A DNA stretch of 64,000 nt from Cyclobacteriaceae bacterium. Lineage in GTDB: Bacteria; Bacteroidota; Bacteroidia; Cytophagales; Cyclobacteriaceae. The position numbers and the translations under genes were made by a program. This document shows positions 7,933-17,780 of the stretch, piece by piece. The notes under the pieces were generated by a model that saw nothing but the letters and a program-made list of their open reading frames with translations, was not told where the DNA came from and made no database searches. Where the stretch lies: positions 310,001 to 374,000 of the forward strand of contig JAEUTZ010000016.1 of assembly GCA_016787725.1 (NCBI GenBank), in the 5' to 3' direction. The stretch's first letter is position 1, and every line of letters begins with the position of its first letter.

Positions 7933-9798
7933 ATGTGTGGAATAGCTGGTTATTACAACAAAGTAGTTCATTCAGATCAGCTTGCGCAACTTTTTCAGAG
8001 TTTGCAACATAGAGGTCCAGACGACAATGGCTTGTTTCAGAATGGTCATGTAGGTCTGTTGCACACACGTCTTTCAATTATTGAACTTACAAAGCTTGGT
8101 GCACAACCATATTATTTTGATAAACTAGTTTTAATATTTAATGGTGAACTGTATAATTATAAAGAGGTAAGATCAGAATTAATACCAAAAGGATACAATT
8201 TTGACTCCAATTCGGACACAGAAGTACTCATTAAAGCTTTTCATTGTTGGAGAGAAAGGGCTGTAGAACATTTCATTGGCATGTTTGCATTTTGCATTTA
8301 TGACAAACAAATTGATGCTCTTTATCTGTTCAGAGATCGTGTTGGTATAAAACCTTTATATTATTCATATCATCAAGGTGTATTGGGATTTGCAAGTGAA
8401 CTAAAATCCTTGTCCATATTAGTTGATGATAAAGGAATTGACAAAGAAGCACTTGCTTTATATTTTCGTTTTGGATTTATACCCCACCAGTATTCTATTT
8501 ACAAATCCGTAAATAAACTTGAGCCAGGCTCATTTCTCATGGTGTCGAAGGATGGCTTGAAAAAACAAAGGTATTGGATTCCTGAAATGAGTTCTGATGA
8601 AAATAGGAATGAGGATGAATGGATTGAAGAACTAGAGGCTGTTGCGATCTCTGCTTTTACGTATCGAATGGTATCAGATGTACCGGTGGGTATTTTTTTA
8701 AGTGGAGGTATTGATAGCTCTCTCTTAGCGGCAATATTAAAGCGTCATTATGGCAATATAAATAGTTTTACCATCGGATTTAACGAGCCACGATTTGACG
8801 AATCACCTTTTGCTCGCAGGGTAGCTACCTCCTTGGGAATAAAGCACTATGAAAGTAAACTTGAATTGAGCGAGGCACGCGGATTGTTGGGCGATTTTTA
8901 TTCCATATACGATGAGCCATTTGCAGATACCTCGGGAATTCCAACATCCTTTGTTACCCGATTGGCAAAGAATACAGGTATGAAGGTAGTGTTGTCAGCC
9001 GATGGAGGTGATGAATTATTTGGTGGTTACAGTCATTACAAGAGAGCATTTGCATTGTATCAACGAATTCAACGGCTGCCTTATTCTGTAAGGAAGTTAA
9101 TGGTTAAAACATCCAATTTGTTATTAAACAAGAAGGCACGGAAACAATTGGTTTTCCTTAATTTAGAACATAAGATTTATGCATTAGAAGAATTGTTCAT
9201 GGCCAACGATATCAAGACCTTTTTCGAGGCAGTTGTTGCGAATCAGGCTTTGCCAGAAATAGAACAGTTATTGAATCACTCCTTTCCAGGATTGTCACTT
9301 TCAAATCACATTAAAGACCAGACACAACAAGCGATGTTGATGTGTGACTTTTCTAGCTATTTGCCTGATGATTTACTGGTAAAAGTGGATAGAGCGACTA
9401 TGCACCAAAGTATGGAATGTCGGGAACCATTTTTAGACCACCGATTAGTTGAATTATCTTGGAGAATGCCAATCGGCTTTAAAATCAAGAATGGTGTTGG
9501 AAAATACCCATTGCGGAGGTTGCTTTCACGCTATATGCCAGATACCTCATTTGATCGTCAAAAGCAGGGATTTAGTATTCCGATATTTAATTGGTTTATA
9601 AAGGATCTTGATAGTCTTTTTTCTGAGCACTTTTCGGATGAAGGATTAAAAGGGATTGATTTTCTCAATCGAAGTGAGGTTCAACGAGAATACAAAAAAT
9701 ATATATCATATAAAGCTCGTAATAAGGATTACAATATCGAAAAGATGTGGCGATTGTTGAGTTTTAAGCTATGGTGGCAGCGATACCATGACAGATGA
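7933..9798 (+). CDS. asnB: Glutamine-dependent asparagine synthetase family protein
   Basis: A 621-residue two-domain enzyme. Cys2 (MCGIAGYY) is the glutaminase nucleophile exposed after Met removal. The glutaminase domain includes HRGPDD and NGELYNY. The synthetase domain begins near residue 225 with the PP-loop SGGIDSS around 257. Asparagine synthetases make Asn from Asp, Gln and ATP, but members inside glycan clusters often amidate a uronic acid or another carboxylate. Its position between glycosyltransferases supports that second role (inference). A 58-base gap precedes it and an ATGA overlap follows. Confidence 0.88.
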   Translation: MCGIAGYYNKVVHSDQLAQLFQSLQHRGPDDNGLFQNGHVGLLHTRLSIIELTKLGAQPYYFDKLVLIFNGELYNYKEVRSELIPKGYNFDSNSDTEVLIKAFHCWRERAVEHFIGMFAFCIYDKQIDALYLFRDRVGIKPLYYSYHQGVLGFASELKSLSILVDDKGIDKEALALYFRFGFIPHQYSIYKSVNKLEPGSFLMVSKDGLKKQRYWIPEMSSDENRNEDEWIEELEAVAISAFTYRMVSDVPVGIFLSGGIDSSLLAAILKRHYGNINSFTIGFNEPRFDESPFARRVATSLGIKHYESKLELSEARGLLGDFYSIYDEPFADTSGIPTSFVTRLAKNTGMKVVLSADGGDELFGGYSHYKRAFALYQRIQRLPYSVRKLMVKTSNLLLNKKARKQLVFLNLEHKIYALEELFMANDIKTFFEAVVANQALPEIEQLLNHSFPGLSLSNHIKDQTQQAMLMCDFSSYLPDDLLVKVDRATMHQSMECREPFLDHRLVELSWRMPIGFKIKNGVGKYPLRRLLSRYMPDTSFDRQKQGFSIPIFNWFIKDLDSLFSEHFSDEGLKGIDFLNRSEVQREYKKYISYKARNKDYNIEKMWRLLSFKLWWQRYHDR

Positions 9799-10997
9799 AG
9801 AGTAAGCGGATTCTTTTAGTTATTCCGGAAATGACCATGGGTGGAGCTCAACGATCTTTGGCAAAGCTGAGTGTAGAATTAGCTAAAAGCCATCGAGTTT
9901 GGATTGCTGTTTTCAACAGCACAGTGATTGCCTATCCCTTTGGTGGAGATCTTCTTACTCTTGGTGTTCCTCTGCGTGCAGGAATACTTGGAAAAACATT
10001 TTCATTCTTGCAACGAATCAAGCGCCTCACAAAATTGAAAAGGCAATTACGAATTACAATTGCCATAAGTTTTTTGGAAGGAGCAGACTATATAAATATT
10101 CTCTCAAAGAGGTCGGAGAAAATAATCATTAGTGTTCGTGGTTCTAAGCGAAATGATGAGACGATGCTCGGAAAATTTGAATTTATGCGAAAACGCATAC
10201 TTATTCCTATTCTCTATAGAATGGCAGACAAATTAATAGCTGTTAATAAGGGTATTGAGGGTGAATTAATTCACAACTTTGAGATGCCGAAAAAAATTGT
10301 TGCTACAATCTATAATTTCTATAATAATCAGGAGATACTCGAGCAAGCAGCAGAAGTAAAAGATAGTCTTTTGCTAGCTTATTACCGGCACCCCATTATA
10401 GTAGCTAGCGGTAGATTGGCCCCTGAAAAGGGACTAACCGCATTGTTGAAAATTTATGCCAGGATCAAGGCGCGGAAATCAGACGTCAAACTTCTACTCC
10501 TAGGTGATGGACCCGAATACAACAAACTCTATAATCTATGTTTCGAGGTGGGTCTAGTAGCCAGTGAATCAGTTTCAGATCAACCTGAAATACTTTTTTT
10601 GCGAAATGAATCGAACATCTTTAAATATTTGCATGGAGCGACTTTGTATTTGATGAATTCCTCGTCAGAAGGATTTCCGAATGGACTTGCTGAAGCTATG
10701 ATCTGTGGCCTGCCGGTCGTATCTGCTGACTGCCCTTATGGACCGAGAGAAATAATGACCTCATCTGTTTCCGCTATAAATAATCTGAACAGTCCAGAAT
10801 TCACCACTGTTGGCGTACTTATGCCCAGGGCAAATGAGGATAATTTTGAAATTATTGATTTGTGGGCACACACCATTTTAAGGCTCCTTAATAATGATCA
10901 TTTAAGGATAAGTTTCGCAAAAGCAGCACAAATAAGAATGAATGATTTTTCAAAAGATAAAATACTCGAACAGTGGCATCGGGTAATAAATGAATAG
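9795..10997 (+). CDS. Glycosyltransferase family 4
   Basis: A 400-residue GT-B glycosyltransferase. MTMGGAQRSLAKLS is the N-terminal glycine-rich acceptor-domain loop. The donor domain contains SGRLAPEKGLTALLKIYA, LLLLGDGPEYNKL and SSEGFPNGLAEAMICGLPVVS, the EX7E site of GT4. Start ATG 9795 overlaps the asnB stop (ATGA). A 96-base spacer follows, in which I see neither a convincing promoter nor a terminator. Confidence 0.9.
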   Translation: MKSKRILLVIPEMTMGGAQRSLAKLSVELAKSHRVWIAVFNSTVIAYPFGGDLLTLGVPLRAGILGKTFSFLQRIKRLTKLKRQLRITIAISFLEGADYINILSKRSEKIIISVRGSKRNDETMLGKFEFMRKRILIPILYRMADKLIAVNKGIEGELIHNFEMPKKIVATIYNFYNNQEILEQAAEVKDSLLLAYYRHPIIVASGRLAPEKGLTALLKIYARIKARKSDVKLLLLGDGPEYNKLYNLCFEVGLVASESVSDQPEILFLRNESNIFKYLHGATLYLMNSSSEGFPNGLAEAMICGLPVVSADCPYGPREIMTSSVSAINNLNSPEFTTVGVLMPRANEDNFEIIDLWAHTILRLLNNDHLRISFAKAAQIRMNDFSKDKILEQWHRVINE

Positions 10998-11093
10998 TTA
11001 GTGATTATGTATAGGGTGTTAATAGGAGGCAAAGACTGAGAATAGTGTATTAATCATTTACTATGGAGAGGAACAAGCAATATTTTATAACGA

Positions 11094-12221
11094 ATGACTA
11101 AGCGGAGAATCTTAATAATCGAAAATAGTATTCATGTAACCGGGGGCCTTAAAGCGATTCTTCGTACATGTATAGCATTGAAAGAGCATTTTCATTTTGA
11201 ATTCATTGTTCCAAGAGGAGCTGTTGTAACAAACGTAATACGCGATTGTGGTTATAGAGTTACTGAATTTAATCTAGTAGAGATACGAAGATCGATAAAG
11301 GCCCTTATTTCCTATACGCCCATGCTTTTAATAAATGCTTTTAAGCTTAGATATTTTTTGAAAATAAATAAGATTGATCTTATTGTATCTAATGACTTTT
11401 ACAATCTGCTGGCTCCAACATATCGTTTTTTGGGAGGAATTGTGCCATATGTAACCTTTGTAAGATTTATGCCCGATAGGTTCCCTAAACCATTAGTGAA
11501 TTTATGGTGTTTACTTCATTTCAGGTATTCGTATAGATTGATTGCAGTGTCTAATTCAGTAAAGGAAAAACTGGAAAGACATCAGAAAGTAGTTGTGGTT
11601 TACAGCGAAATTCCTCTTGAAAACGAAATGAAAGTATACCCTTACAACGAGCACAGTAGAGAAATCCTTTATTTATCCAACTACATGCAAGGTAAGGGAC
11701 AGGAGTATGCCCTTATTGCCCTGGCAAGTCTTGGCCCAGACTATGAAGAGTGGAAGTTGCGCTTTATAGGCAGTGACATGGGGCTTGAAAAGAATAAATC
11801 TTATAAAAGAAGGTTACAAAAATTGGCTCTGGAACTAGGTATCCAGGGACGAATTCATTGGGGTGATTTTGCAACGGATGTGGCGCAAGAATATCGGCAA
11901 GCTGGATTAGTACTTAATTTGTCTGAGTCAGAGTCATTCTCCTTAACCTGTGTGGAGGCAATGTATTGCAATCGGCCTGTATTGGCAACTGCCTGTGGTG
12001 GTCCTACTGAAATAATTACTCATGGTGTTGATGGAGAGCTGGTACAACTGGGATCTCAACAAGAAATAAACATTGCTCTCTCTAAGCTTTTAAGAGATTC
12101 AAATCTCAGAAGGAGCTATGCGGACAATGCTTCAAAATCTGTAGCTAAACAATTTGGACTCCAGCAAACTACCTATAAACTTATTCCTATTTTTGAAATG
12201 GCAATAAAAGGTAGCGAATAG
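11094..12221 (+). CDS. Glycosyltransferase family 4
   Basis: A 375-residue GT-B enzyme. The donor domain has LSNYMQGKGQEYALIAL and SESESFSLTCVEAMYCNRPVLATACGGPTEII, which carries the EX7E motif. It is the last glycosyltransferase of the cluster, 30 bases upstream of the secreted PKD protein. With two GT2 and three GT4 enzymes visible, a repeat unit of several sugars is likely, although more genes may lie upstream of the window. Confidence 0.88.
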   Translation: MTKRRILIIENSIHVTGGLKAILRTCIALKEHFHFEFIVPRGAVVTNVIRDCGYRVTEFNLVEIRRSIKALISYTPMLLINAFKLRYFLKINKIDLIVSNDFYNLLAPTYRFLGGIVPYVTFVRFMPDRFPKPLVNLWCLLHFRYSYRLIAVSNSVKEKLERHQKVVVVYSEIPLENEMKVYPYNEHSREILYLSNYMQGKGQEYALIALASLGPDYEEWKLRFIGSDMGLEKNKSYKRRLQKLALELGIQGRIHWGDFATDVAQEYRQAGLVLNLSESESFSLTCVEAMYCNRPVLATACGGPTEIITHGVDGELVQLGSQQEINIALSKLLRDSNLRRSYADNASKSVAKQFGLQQTTYKLIPIFEMAIKGSE

Positions 12222-12251
12222 GGGCATTCAACAATCATTTTTATCTAAAAA

Positions 12252-15200
12252 ATGCTCTTTCAAAGGTACATACTTGTTATACTGCTCAGCCTGTCTACTC
12301 AGGAAATGTTTGGGCAATTTCCAGTCTCCCAATTTAGTATAAATACCTCGGCTTGCCTTAATGAAGAAATTCAAGCGACTAACCATTCAACCAATAGCAA
12401 TCGTTATGAATGGGACTTGTGTCAGGGAGATTTGAGTCTGCAGCCCCTGGGGTCTGCATCTATCCCGATTCCAAATGTTACAATTCCTCTTGGAATTGAC
12501 ATAGTTTTTGACGGAACATCTTGGTACGGTTTTATTACCAGCCGCGGTTCAAACTCAATTATTCGGTATAAATACAATTCCGACTTTAGTGTAATTACGG
12601 AAGTGACCGATCTTGGAAATATTGGAAATTTATTGAATCAACCAGTAGAAATAAAAATTGTCTCTGACAATGGCAAATGGTTTGGATTTGTAAGTAATCA
12701 AAGCAGCAGTGTATCAACCTCCCTGATAACACGGATTGACTTTGGCTTCAATTTGACGAATGCATCCCCGACAGGAGTCTCTTTGATTGAAGACATTAAT
12801 TTTGCAACGGATGCAGGGTTGGACATTATTTTCAACGGTTCCATGTGGTATTTAATTTATAATCAGATTGGTTTAGGACCTACCTATAAATCTGAAGTTA
12901 TCAGATTGGCAACTTTGGAATCGATACCGACACTATCAGATCGTTTAGTCATACCTTATGCTGATTCACCCAATCTGCACGATATAAAATTCATCAAACA
13001 GAACGATACTTTTCATGCGTATGCAGTTGCCGATTCTCCTTCTAAATTAGTTCATATCAATTTTCAAACGGACCTATTCTCAACTCCTTCCGTGGAAGAT
13101 ATTTCAGCCGTATTGCCGTTGAGTTTAAACCCATATGGGGTTGATGGGGACTATGATAATGGTCAACAATTTTTATTTATTATGAATGATAATGGAAATA
13201 TAGTCAGAATCAATTTGGGAGATGATCTCAGTAATTCTCCAATTGATGTATCCAGCCTTGGAAACCTCGGAACCTTTGCAAACACTAGAAAAATCAGGCT
13301 AGTGAAGGATAAAACTCAGTGGTTGGGCTTCTCAGTAAATTACTTTACCGGAGCAATCTATAAAGCAACCTTTCCCCAACCAGTTTGTCAATCACCTGGA
13401 GTTTTGACAACCACTAACATTCAATTGAATTTTGATCAAAGCGGGACTAAAGCCATTTCCCTTCGAGCATTTAATGACACAGTTTTTGATGACCAGCATA
13501 AACAAATTTTTATTTCATCTTTTACAGCCCCTGAATTAGCGATAAGCAATTTAGGTAGCTGCATAGAGGCACCTGTACAATTTTCACTTATTACAGATCA
13601 ACCTTTAAATACAGTACTATGGGATTTTGGAGATTCAAATACATCGATACTGGGCGATCCAACTCATCAATACTCTTCGGTAGGAGAGTACACGGTTCGA
13701 CTCAACGTTGAATCCATGAATGGCTGCCAAAACTTCGTAGAAAAGGCTGTCAAAATCTACGACTCCCCCGCTGCTACATTCACGCTGCCCACTGGCCTCA
13801 TCTGCACAAACAACGAATTCAGCTTCATCAACAACACGCTTGATAACTTCGATGGAAACCTTACCTACGAGTGGTTGGTCAATGACGTTCTTGAATCAAC
13901 GGCCCGGGATTTTAATTATACTTTCATTGCCGGAGGAGACCACCAGGTCAAATTAAGGACTTCCATACCGGGTTGCTCGGATGAGGTGTCACAAACGTTA
14001 TTGGATGTTCAGATCGGACCAGTCGTAGAATTTAGTTATACGGGTAAATGTGAAGATGAAGTTATCGTATTTGCAAATGAATCCTCTGGATCAATCTCCG
14101 GCTACCAATGGGACTTTGACAATGGCAACTCCAGCGGGGAGATAAATCCTTCAATGGTATATAGTTCGATAGGTGCCTATGATGTTACATTAAGCGCCAC
14201 CGGATTGAACGGTTGCAGGAGTGCCATCACAAAGCCTATCAATATCTACTCTGTTCCCCAACCTAACTTCTCCCTCGACCTCCCACCTTTTTCTTGCGCA
14301 GGCAGTCCTTCACGGTTCAACGATCTCACTCCGCCTTTACCAGATAGCAACCTGGCTTCCTGGACCTGGAGTTTTGGCGATCCATCGAGTAGCACCGCTA
14401 CCCAGCAGAACCCAACGCACACGTACTTGGCTTCAGGCGACTACACTGTGTCCCTGGGGGTAACTTCCAATTTTGGATGTAGCAGCAGCGTCCAAAAAGC
14501 GGTTATGATTTCGGAGCCTCCTTCGGTCGACTTTTTCAATGATCCCGCTTGCCTTAGCCAGGGCACCCGGTTTACCGATGCCTCAAGCGCGGATGTAAAA
14601 GCCTGGCTTTGGTCCATGCAGAATAGCAACTATACCTCGAAGAACCCTACACACACGTTTAATGCAACCGGAGAATTTACGGTGATGTTAACGGTAACCG
14701 GAACTAACAACTGCATCAATCAACTAACAAAACCAGTTCAGGTTCCTATTCCGGTTGCTGTCAACTTCAATGCGGGAAGTACGTGTGCAACGCTATCGGC
14801 CACCTTCACGGAACTGACCGCTGCGGGTACCGATCCTGCTGTTTCTTGGAGTTGGGATTTTAATGGCCAACCGGGAAATGGCTCTCCGGTACAACATACC
14901 TTTCCAACAGTAGGCACCTATCCGGTAAAGTTGAGTTCAACACGAGCATCTGGCTGCACGTATACGGTGACAAAGTTAATTCCCATTATTCCACCACCGG
15001 TTGCTCAGTTTACCGTATATACCGATGCAGGAGCGGCTCCTCTCGCTGTTGGATTTACCAATTTGTCAACGAATGCTTCCAGCTTTACGTGGGCGTTTAA
15101 TGATGTTGCCAATACCACCAGTTCAGAGTTTTCGCCATCCTTCATCTTTAATGATTTAGGAACCTATCCGGTACAATTAATAGCAAGCAATTCAGTAGGT

Positions 15201-15806
15201 TGCTCCGATACCTTCGTGAAGTCAATTCATGTTGTTGTTCCCGAAATGAATGCCGCTGTTACGGACTTTGAATTAGTGCCTGCAGGCGATGGTACCTGGC
15301 GAGCCACAGTAACCGTATTGAATAAAAGCAACCTTGCCATTTCAAACCCGGAGATATTTGTAGACTTATCAGGGCTTACACAAATAAAAGAACGACTGCC
15401 AATAACGCTGCAGCCCAATCAATCGGTCACGCAATCTCTGTCTTCCAATTTTGTTGTCAGTAATTTGAAGTATGCTTGCGCAGAAGTTCGATTGGCGGAA
15501 GATCTTTATGATTTCGATAATCAACAATGTGCCAACCTAACCACTGAATCGGTTACCATTTTGCCGTATCCAAATCCGGTATCTGATGAATTAGTTGTAA
15601 ATTGGATCAATACCGAATACAACCAACTCTCCATTGCAATTTATAATTCGGCTGGCCAAATCATGATGCAACAGGAATTCAATCCCACATTACCCAACCT
15701 CAATCAGGTGAAAGTAGATGTAAGTAAATTGGGGCAAGGAATCTATTACGTTTCGCTATCCGCAGGCGGGAAGGTGAGCAGTTACCGGGTGGCAATTGTT
15801 CGGTAG
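12252..15806 (+). CDS. Secreted PKD-repeat protein with type IX sorting domain
   Basis: An 1184-residue protein. The N-terminus (ILVILLSLSTQEMFGQ) is a signal peptide. Residues of about 75-370 form repeated units (GIDIVFDGTSWYGFI, EIKIVSDNGKWFGFV, GLDIIFNGSMWYLIY) that look like beta-propeller blades. At least six PKD-like units follow, each with a W-x-F/W core (VLWDFGD, YQWDFDN, WTWSFGD, WSWDFNG) and a THxY...G-x-Y-x-V tail. A CARDB-like stretch comes next, then a C-terminal T9SS type A sorting domain (YPNPVSDEL ... GIYYVSLSAGG). It should be exported by Sec, then secreted or anchored by the type IX system. G+C rises sharply inside the gene, near 13740. Confidence 0.88.
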   Translation: MLFQRYILVILLSLSTQEMFGQFPVSQFSINTSACLNEEIQATNHSTNSNRYEWDLCQGDLSLQPLGSASIPIPNVTIPLGIDIVFDGTSWYGFITSRGSNSIIRYKYNSDFSVITEVTDLGNIGNLLNQPVEIKIVSDNGKWFGFVSNQSSSVSTSLITRIDFGFNLTNASPTGVSLIEDINFATDAGLDIIFNGSMWYLIYNQIGLGPTYKSEVIRLATLESIPTLSDRLVIPYADSPNLHDIKFIKQNDTFHAYAVADSPSKLVHINFQTDLFSTPSVEDISAVLPLSLNPYGVDGDYDNGQQFLFIMNDNGNIVRINLGDDLSNSPIDVSSLGNLGTFANTRKIRLVKDKTQWLGFSVNYFTGAIYKATFPQPVCQSPGVLTTTNIQLNFDQSGTKAISLRAFNDTVFDDQHKQIFISSFTAPELAISNLGSCIEAPVQFSLITDQPLNTVLWDFGDSNTSILGDPTHQYSSVGEYTVRLNVESMNGCQNFVEKAVKIYDSPAATFTLPTGLICTNNEFSFINNTLDNFDGNLTYEWLVNDVLESTARDFNYTFIAGGDHQVKLRTSIPGCSDEVSQTLLDVQIGPVVEFSYTGKCEDEVIVFANESSGSISGYQWDFDNGNSSGEINPSMVYSSIGAYDVTLSATGLNGCRSAITKPINIYSVPQPNFSLDLPPFSCAGSPSRFNDLTPPLPDSNLASWTWSFGDPSSSTATQQNPTHTYLASGDYTVSLGVTSNFGCSSSVQKAVMISEPPSVDFFNDPACLSQGTRFTDASSADVKAWLWSMQNSNYTSKNPTHTFNATGEFTVMLTVTGTNNCINQLTKPVQVPIPVAVNFNAGSTCATLSATFTELTAAGTDPAVSWSWDFNGQPGNGSPVQHTFPTVGTYPVKLSSTRASGCTYTVTKLIPIIPPPVAQFTVYTDAGAAPLAVGFTNLSTNASSFTWAFNDVANTTSSEFSPSFIFNDLGTYPVQLIASNSVGCSDTFVKSIHVVVPEMNAAVTDFELVPAGDGTWRATVTVLNKSNLAISNPEIFVDLSGLTQIKERLPITLQPNQSVTQSLSSNFVVSNLKYACAEVRLAEDLYDFDNQQCANLTTESVTILPYPNPVSDELVVNWINTEYNQLSIAIYNSAGQIMMQQEFNPTLPNLNQVKVDVSKLGQGIYYVSLSAGGKVSSYRVAIVR

Positions 15807-15892
15807 AAAAGATTCTGAATTTATACTGGACGTTCCCAAAATTTTATTTTAATTTACTGTAGTAATTATTTGAAAACTTATCTTTTCTTCTG

Positions 15893-16360
15893 ATGAAGGT
15901 AAAACTTGACCCCACCGATCGCAAGATTCTCGAAATCCTGCAGAGCAACTCAAACATTACCAATGCCCAGTTAGCTCAGGAGATCGGCCTGTCTCCCGCT
16001 CCAACCCTGGAACGCGTGAAAAAACTCGAAAATGCAGGCATTATTAAGAGTTATCATGCTGTTATTGATATGGCCAGTGTTGGCCTGGGGGTATCAACCT
16101 TTGTAATGGTTTCGTTAAAAGGGCATAATAAAGAGAACATAGCCAAGTTCATCAACGCCATAAACAACATTGATGAGGTGATTGAATGTCACCACGTTAC
16201 TGGTCAGGCTGATTTTATTCTGAAGATTGTAGCCCCCGATATTCCGGCCTATCAGAATCTGATGTTGGAAAAAGTCACAAACATTGAAGTGGTTGACAAC
16301 ATGCAATCGACTGTGATTCTCTCCACCTTTAAGGATAGCAAAGTAGTTCCGCTGCCATGA
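15893..16360 (+). CDS. Lrp/AsnC family transcriptional regulator
   Basis: A 155-residue protein. The N-terminal winged HTH reads DRKILEILQSNSNITNAQLAQEIGLSPAPTLERVKKLENAGII. The C-terminal RAM domain (GVSTFVMVSLKGHNKENI ... VIECHHVTGQADFILKIV) binds amino acids and mediates oligomerisation in this family. Length is standard. It overlaps the phosphoribosyltransferase gene by ATGA, so the two are co-translated. A 5' region of 86 AT-rich bases precedes it. The effector and targets are unknown. Confidence 0.93.
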   Translation: MKVKLDPTDRKILEILQSNSNITNAQLAQEIGLSPAPTLERVKKLENAGIIKSYHAVIDMASVGLGVSTFVMVSLKGHNKENIAKFINAINNIDEVIECHHVTGQADFILKIVAPDIPAYQNLMLEKVTNIEVVDNMQSTVILSTFKDSKVVPLP

Positions 16361-16866
16361 GTGTTGACACTGCCAGGGAGTTGGTGCTTGATTCTGAAAA
16401 AGTAACTCAGAAGATTAAACGTATCGCCTACGAGATTTATGAAAATAACTTCAAGGAGAAGTCAATCATCCTGGCGGGGATTGATGGTCAGGGGTACTCC
16501 TTTGCAAAATTATTAGCGGCTGAACTAGAAGGCATCTCACCGCTTCATATAAAAGTGGTAAAAGTATCACTCGACAAGCTGGCTCCTCAACAATCCGAAG
16601 TTATCCTGGATATTGAATCAAAAGAACTTAAAAGGAAGTGCATCATTTTGGCAGACGATGTTTTGAATTCCGGTCGCACTCTTGCCTACGGGATGAAGCC
16701 CTTTTTGATAACAGACATAAAAAAAATTGAAGTAGCCGTGCTGGTGAATCGAAGTCATACGTTGTTTCCCATTACCCCTACCTATACAGGATACCGACTT
16801 ACCACTACATTGAATGATCATGTTGAAGTAGTGTTGGGTAAGAAATCGGCCGTCTACCTTCATTAA
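16357..16866 (+). CDS. PyrR-like phosphoribosyltransferase family protein
   Basis: A 169-residue type I PRTase fold. The PRPP-binding loop is [18 protein letters not shown], in which two acidic residues are followed by the SGRT turn. [18 protein letters not shown] resembles the pyrophosphate loop. PyrR proteins act as UMP-sensing attenuator proteins and/or weak uracil phosphoribosyltransferases. No pyrimidine gene or PyrR-binding leader is near this copy, so I do not assign the regulatory role. It is coupled to an upstream Lrp-type regulator by a 4-base overlap, and panB begins 16 bases after the stop. Confidence 0.82.
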   Translation: MSVDTARELVLDSEKVTQKIKRIAYEIYENNFKEKSIILAGIDGQGYSFAKLLAAELEGISPLHIKVVKVSLDKLAPQQSEVILDIESKELKRKCIILADDVLNSGRTLAYGMKPFLITDIKKIEVAVLVNRSHTLFPITPTYTGYRLTTTLNDHVEVVLGKKSAVYLH

Positions 16867-16882
16867 TCTAACTAATTCCAAT

Positions 16883-17704
16883 TTGTCAGTACACAAAGCC
16901 CGGGACGTAAAGAAAATCACCACCCATCAGCTTCAGGAAATGAAGATGCGAGGGGAGAAAATTGCCATGCTTACGGCCTATGACTATAGCATGGCTCGAA
17001 TCCTGGATGGAGCCGGGATTGATGTAATTCTGGTGGGCGACTCCGCCTCAAACGTGATGGCTGGAAACGAGACCACGTTGCCCATCACGTTAGATCAAAT
17101 GATTTATCATGCTACTTCGGTAGTGAAGGCAGTTAAACGCGCTTTGGTGGTGGTGGATATTCCATTCGGATATTACCAAGGTAGTTCCGGAGAGGCTCTT
17201 CGTTCATCCATCCGAATCATGAAAGAATCGGGTGGCCATGCTGTGAAATTGGAGGGCGGTAGTGAAGTCAAGGACTCGGTTTTAAGAATCTTAAGTGCTG
17301 GCGTTCCGGTGATGGGCCATCTGGGTCTGACTCCGCAGTCAATTTATAAGTTTGGCACCTACACGGTACGTGCCCGCGAAGAAGCCGAAGCCAATAAGTT
17401 GCTGGAAGATGCCATCTTATTACAAGAATGTGGATGCTTTGCATTGGTGTTGGAAAAGATTCCGGCCGAGTTGGCAAAGAAGGTAGCAACCAGTTTGCAC
17501 ATTCCGGTGATTGGCATTGGCGCAGGCCCGGATGTGGATGGGCAGGTGTTGGTAATGCAGGACATGTTGGGAATTACCAAGGAGTTTAAGCCCAGGTTTT
17601 TGCGCAGGTATGCGGATTTGAATAGCGTGATCACCGGGGCGGTTGGCAAGTATATTGAAGACGTTAAATCCCGGGATTTCCCGAATCAGGAAGAGAAGTA
17701 TTAG
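16883..17704 (+). CDS. panB: 3-methyl-2-oxobutanoate hydroxymethyltransferase (PanB)
   Basis: A 273-residue enzyme that makes ketopantoate from 2-oxoisovalerate and methylenetetrahydrofolate, the first committed step of pantothenate and CoA synthesis. Family motifs are present: [61 protein letters not shown] and [23 protein letters not shown]. The metal-binding aspartates and the catalytic Glu of VLEKIP are intact. The frame begins with TTG at 16883; the next in-frame ATG (16940) would remove the conserved start of the barrel, so TTG is likely used. Confidence 0.94.
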   Translation: MSVHKARDVKKITTHQLQEMKMRGEKIAMLTAYDYSMARILDGAGIDVILVGDSASNVMAGNETTLPITLDQMIYHATSVVKAVKRALVVVDIPFGYYQGSSGEALRSSIRIMKESGGHAVKLEGGSEVKDSVLRILSAGVPVMGHLGLTPQSIYKFGTYTVRAREEAEANKLLEDAILLQECGCFALVLEKIPAELAKKVATSLHIPVIGIGAGPDVDGQVLVMQDMLGITKEFKPRFLRRYADLNSVITGAVGKYIEDVKSRDFPNQEEKY

Positions 17705-17780
17705 CGGTTGTTTTTATTACCTCGATAATTTCTAATTTCGCCACCATAAAATCGATTTTAATCTTAAATCTGTACCTATC

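Noticed and set aside
1-12221. Search for transposase, integrase or att repeats around the glycan cluster
   Set aside because: No mobile-element gene or flanking direct repeat was found in the window; the left end of the cluster is not visible.
12252-15806. PKD repeats considered as DNA tandem repeats
   Set aside because: The units are similar only at protein level; no repeated DNA blocks were seen.
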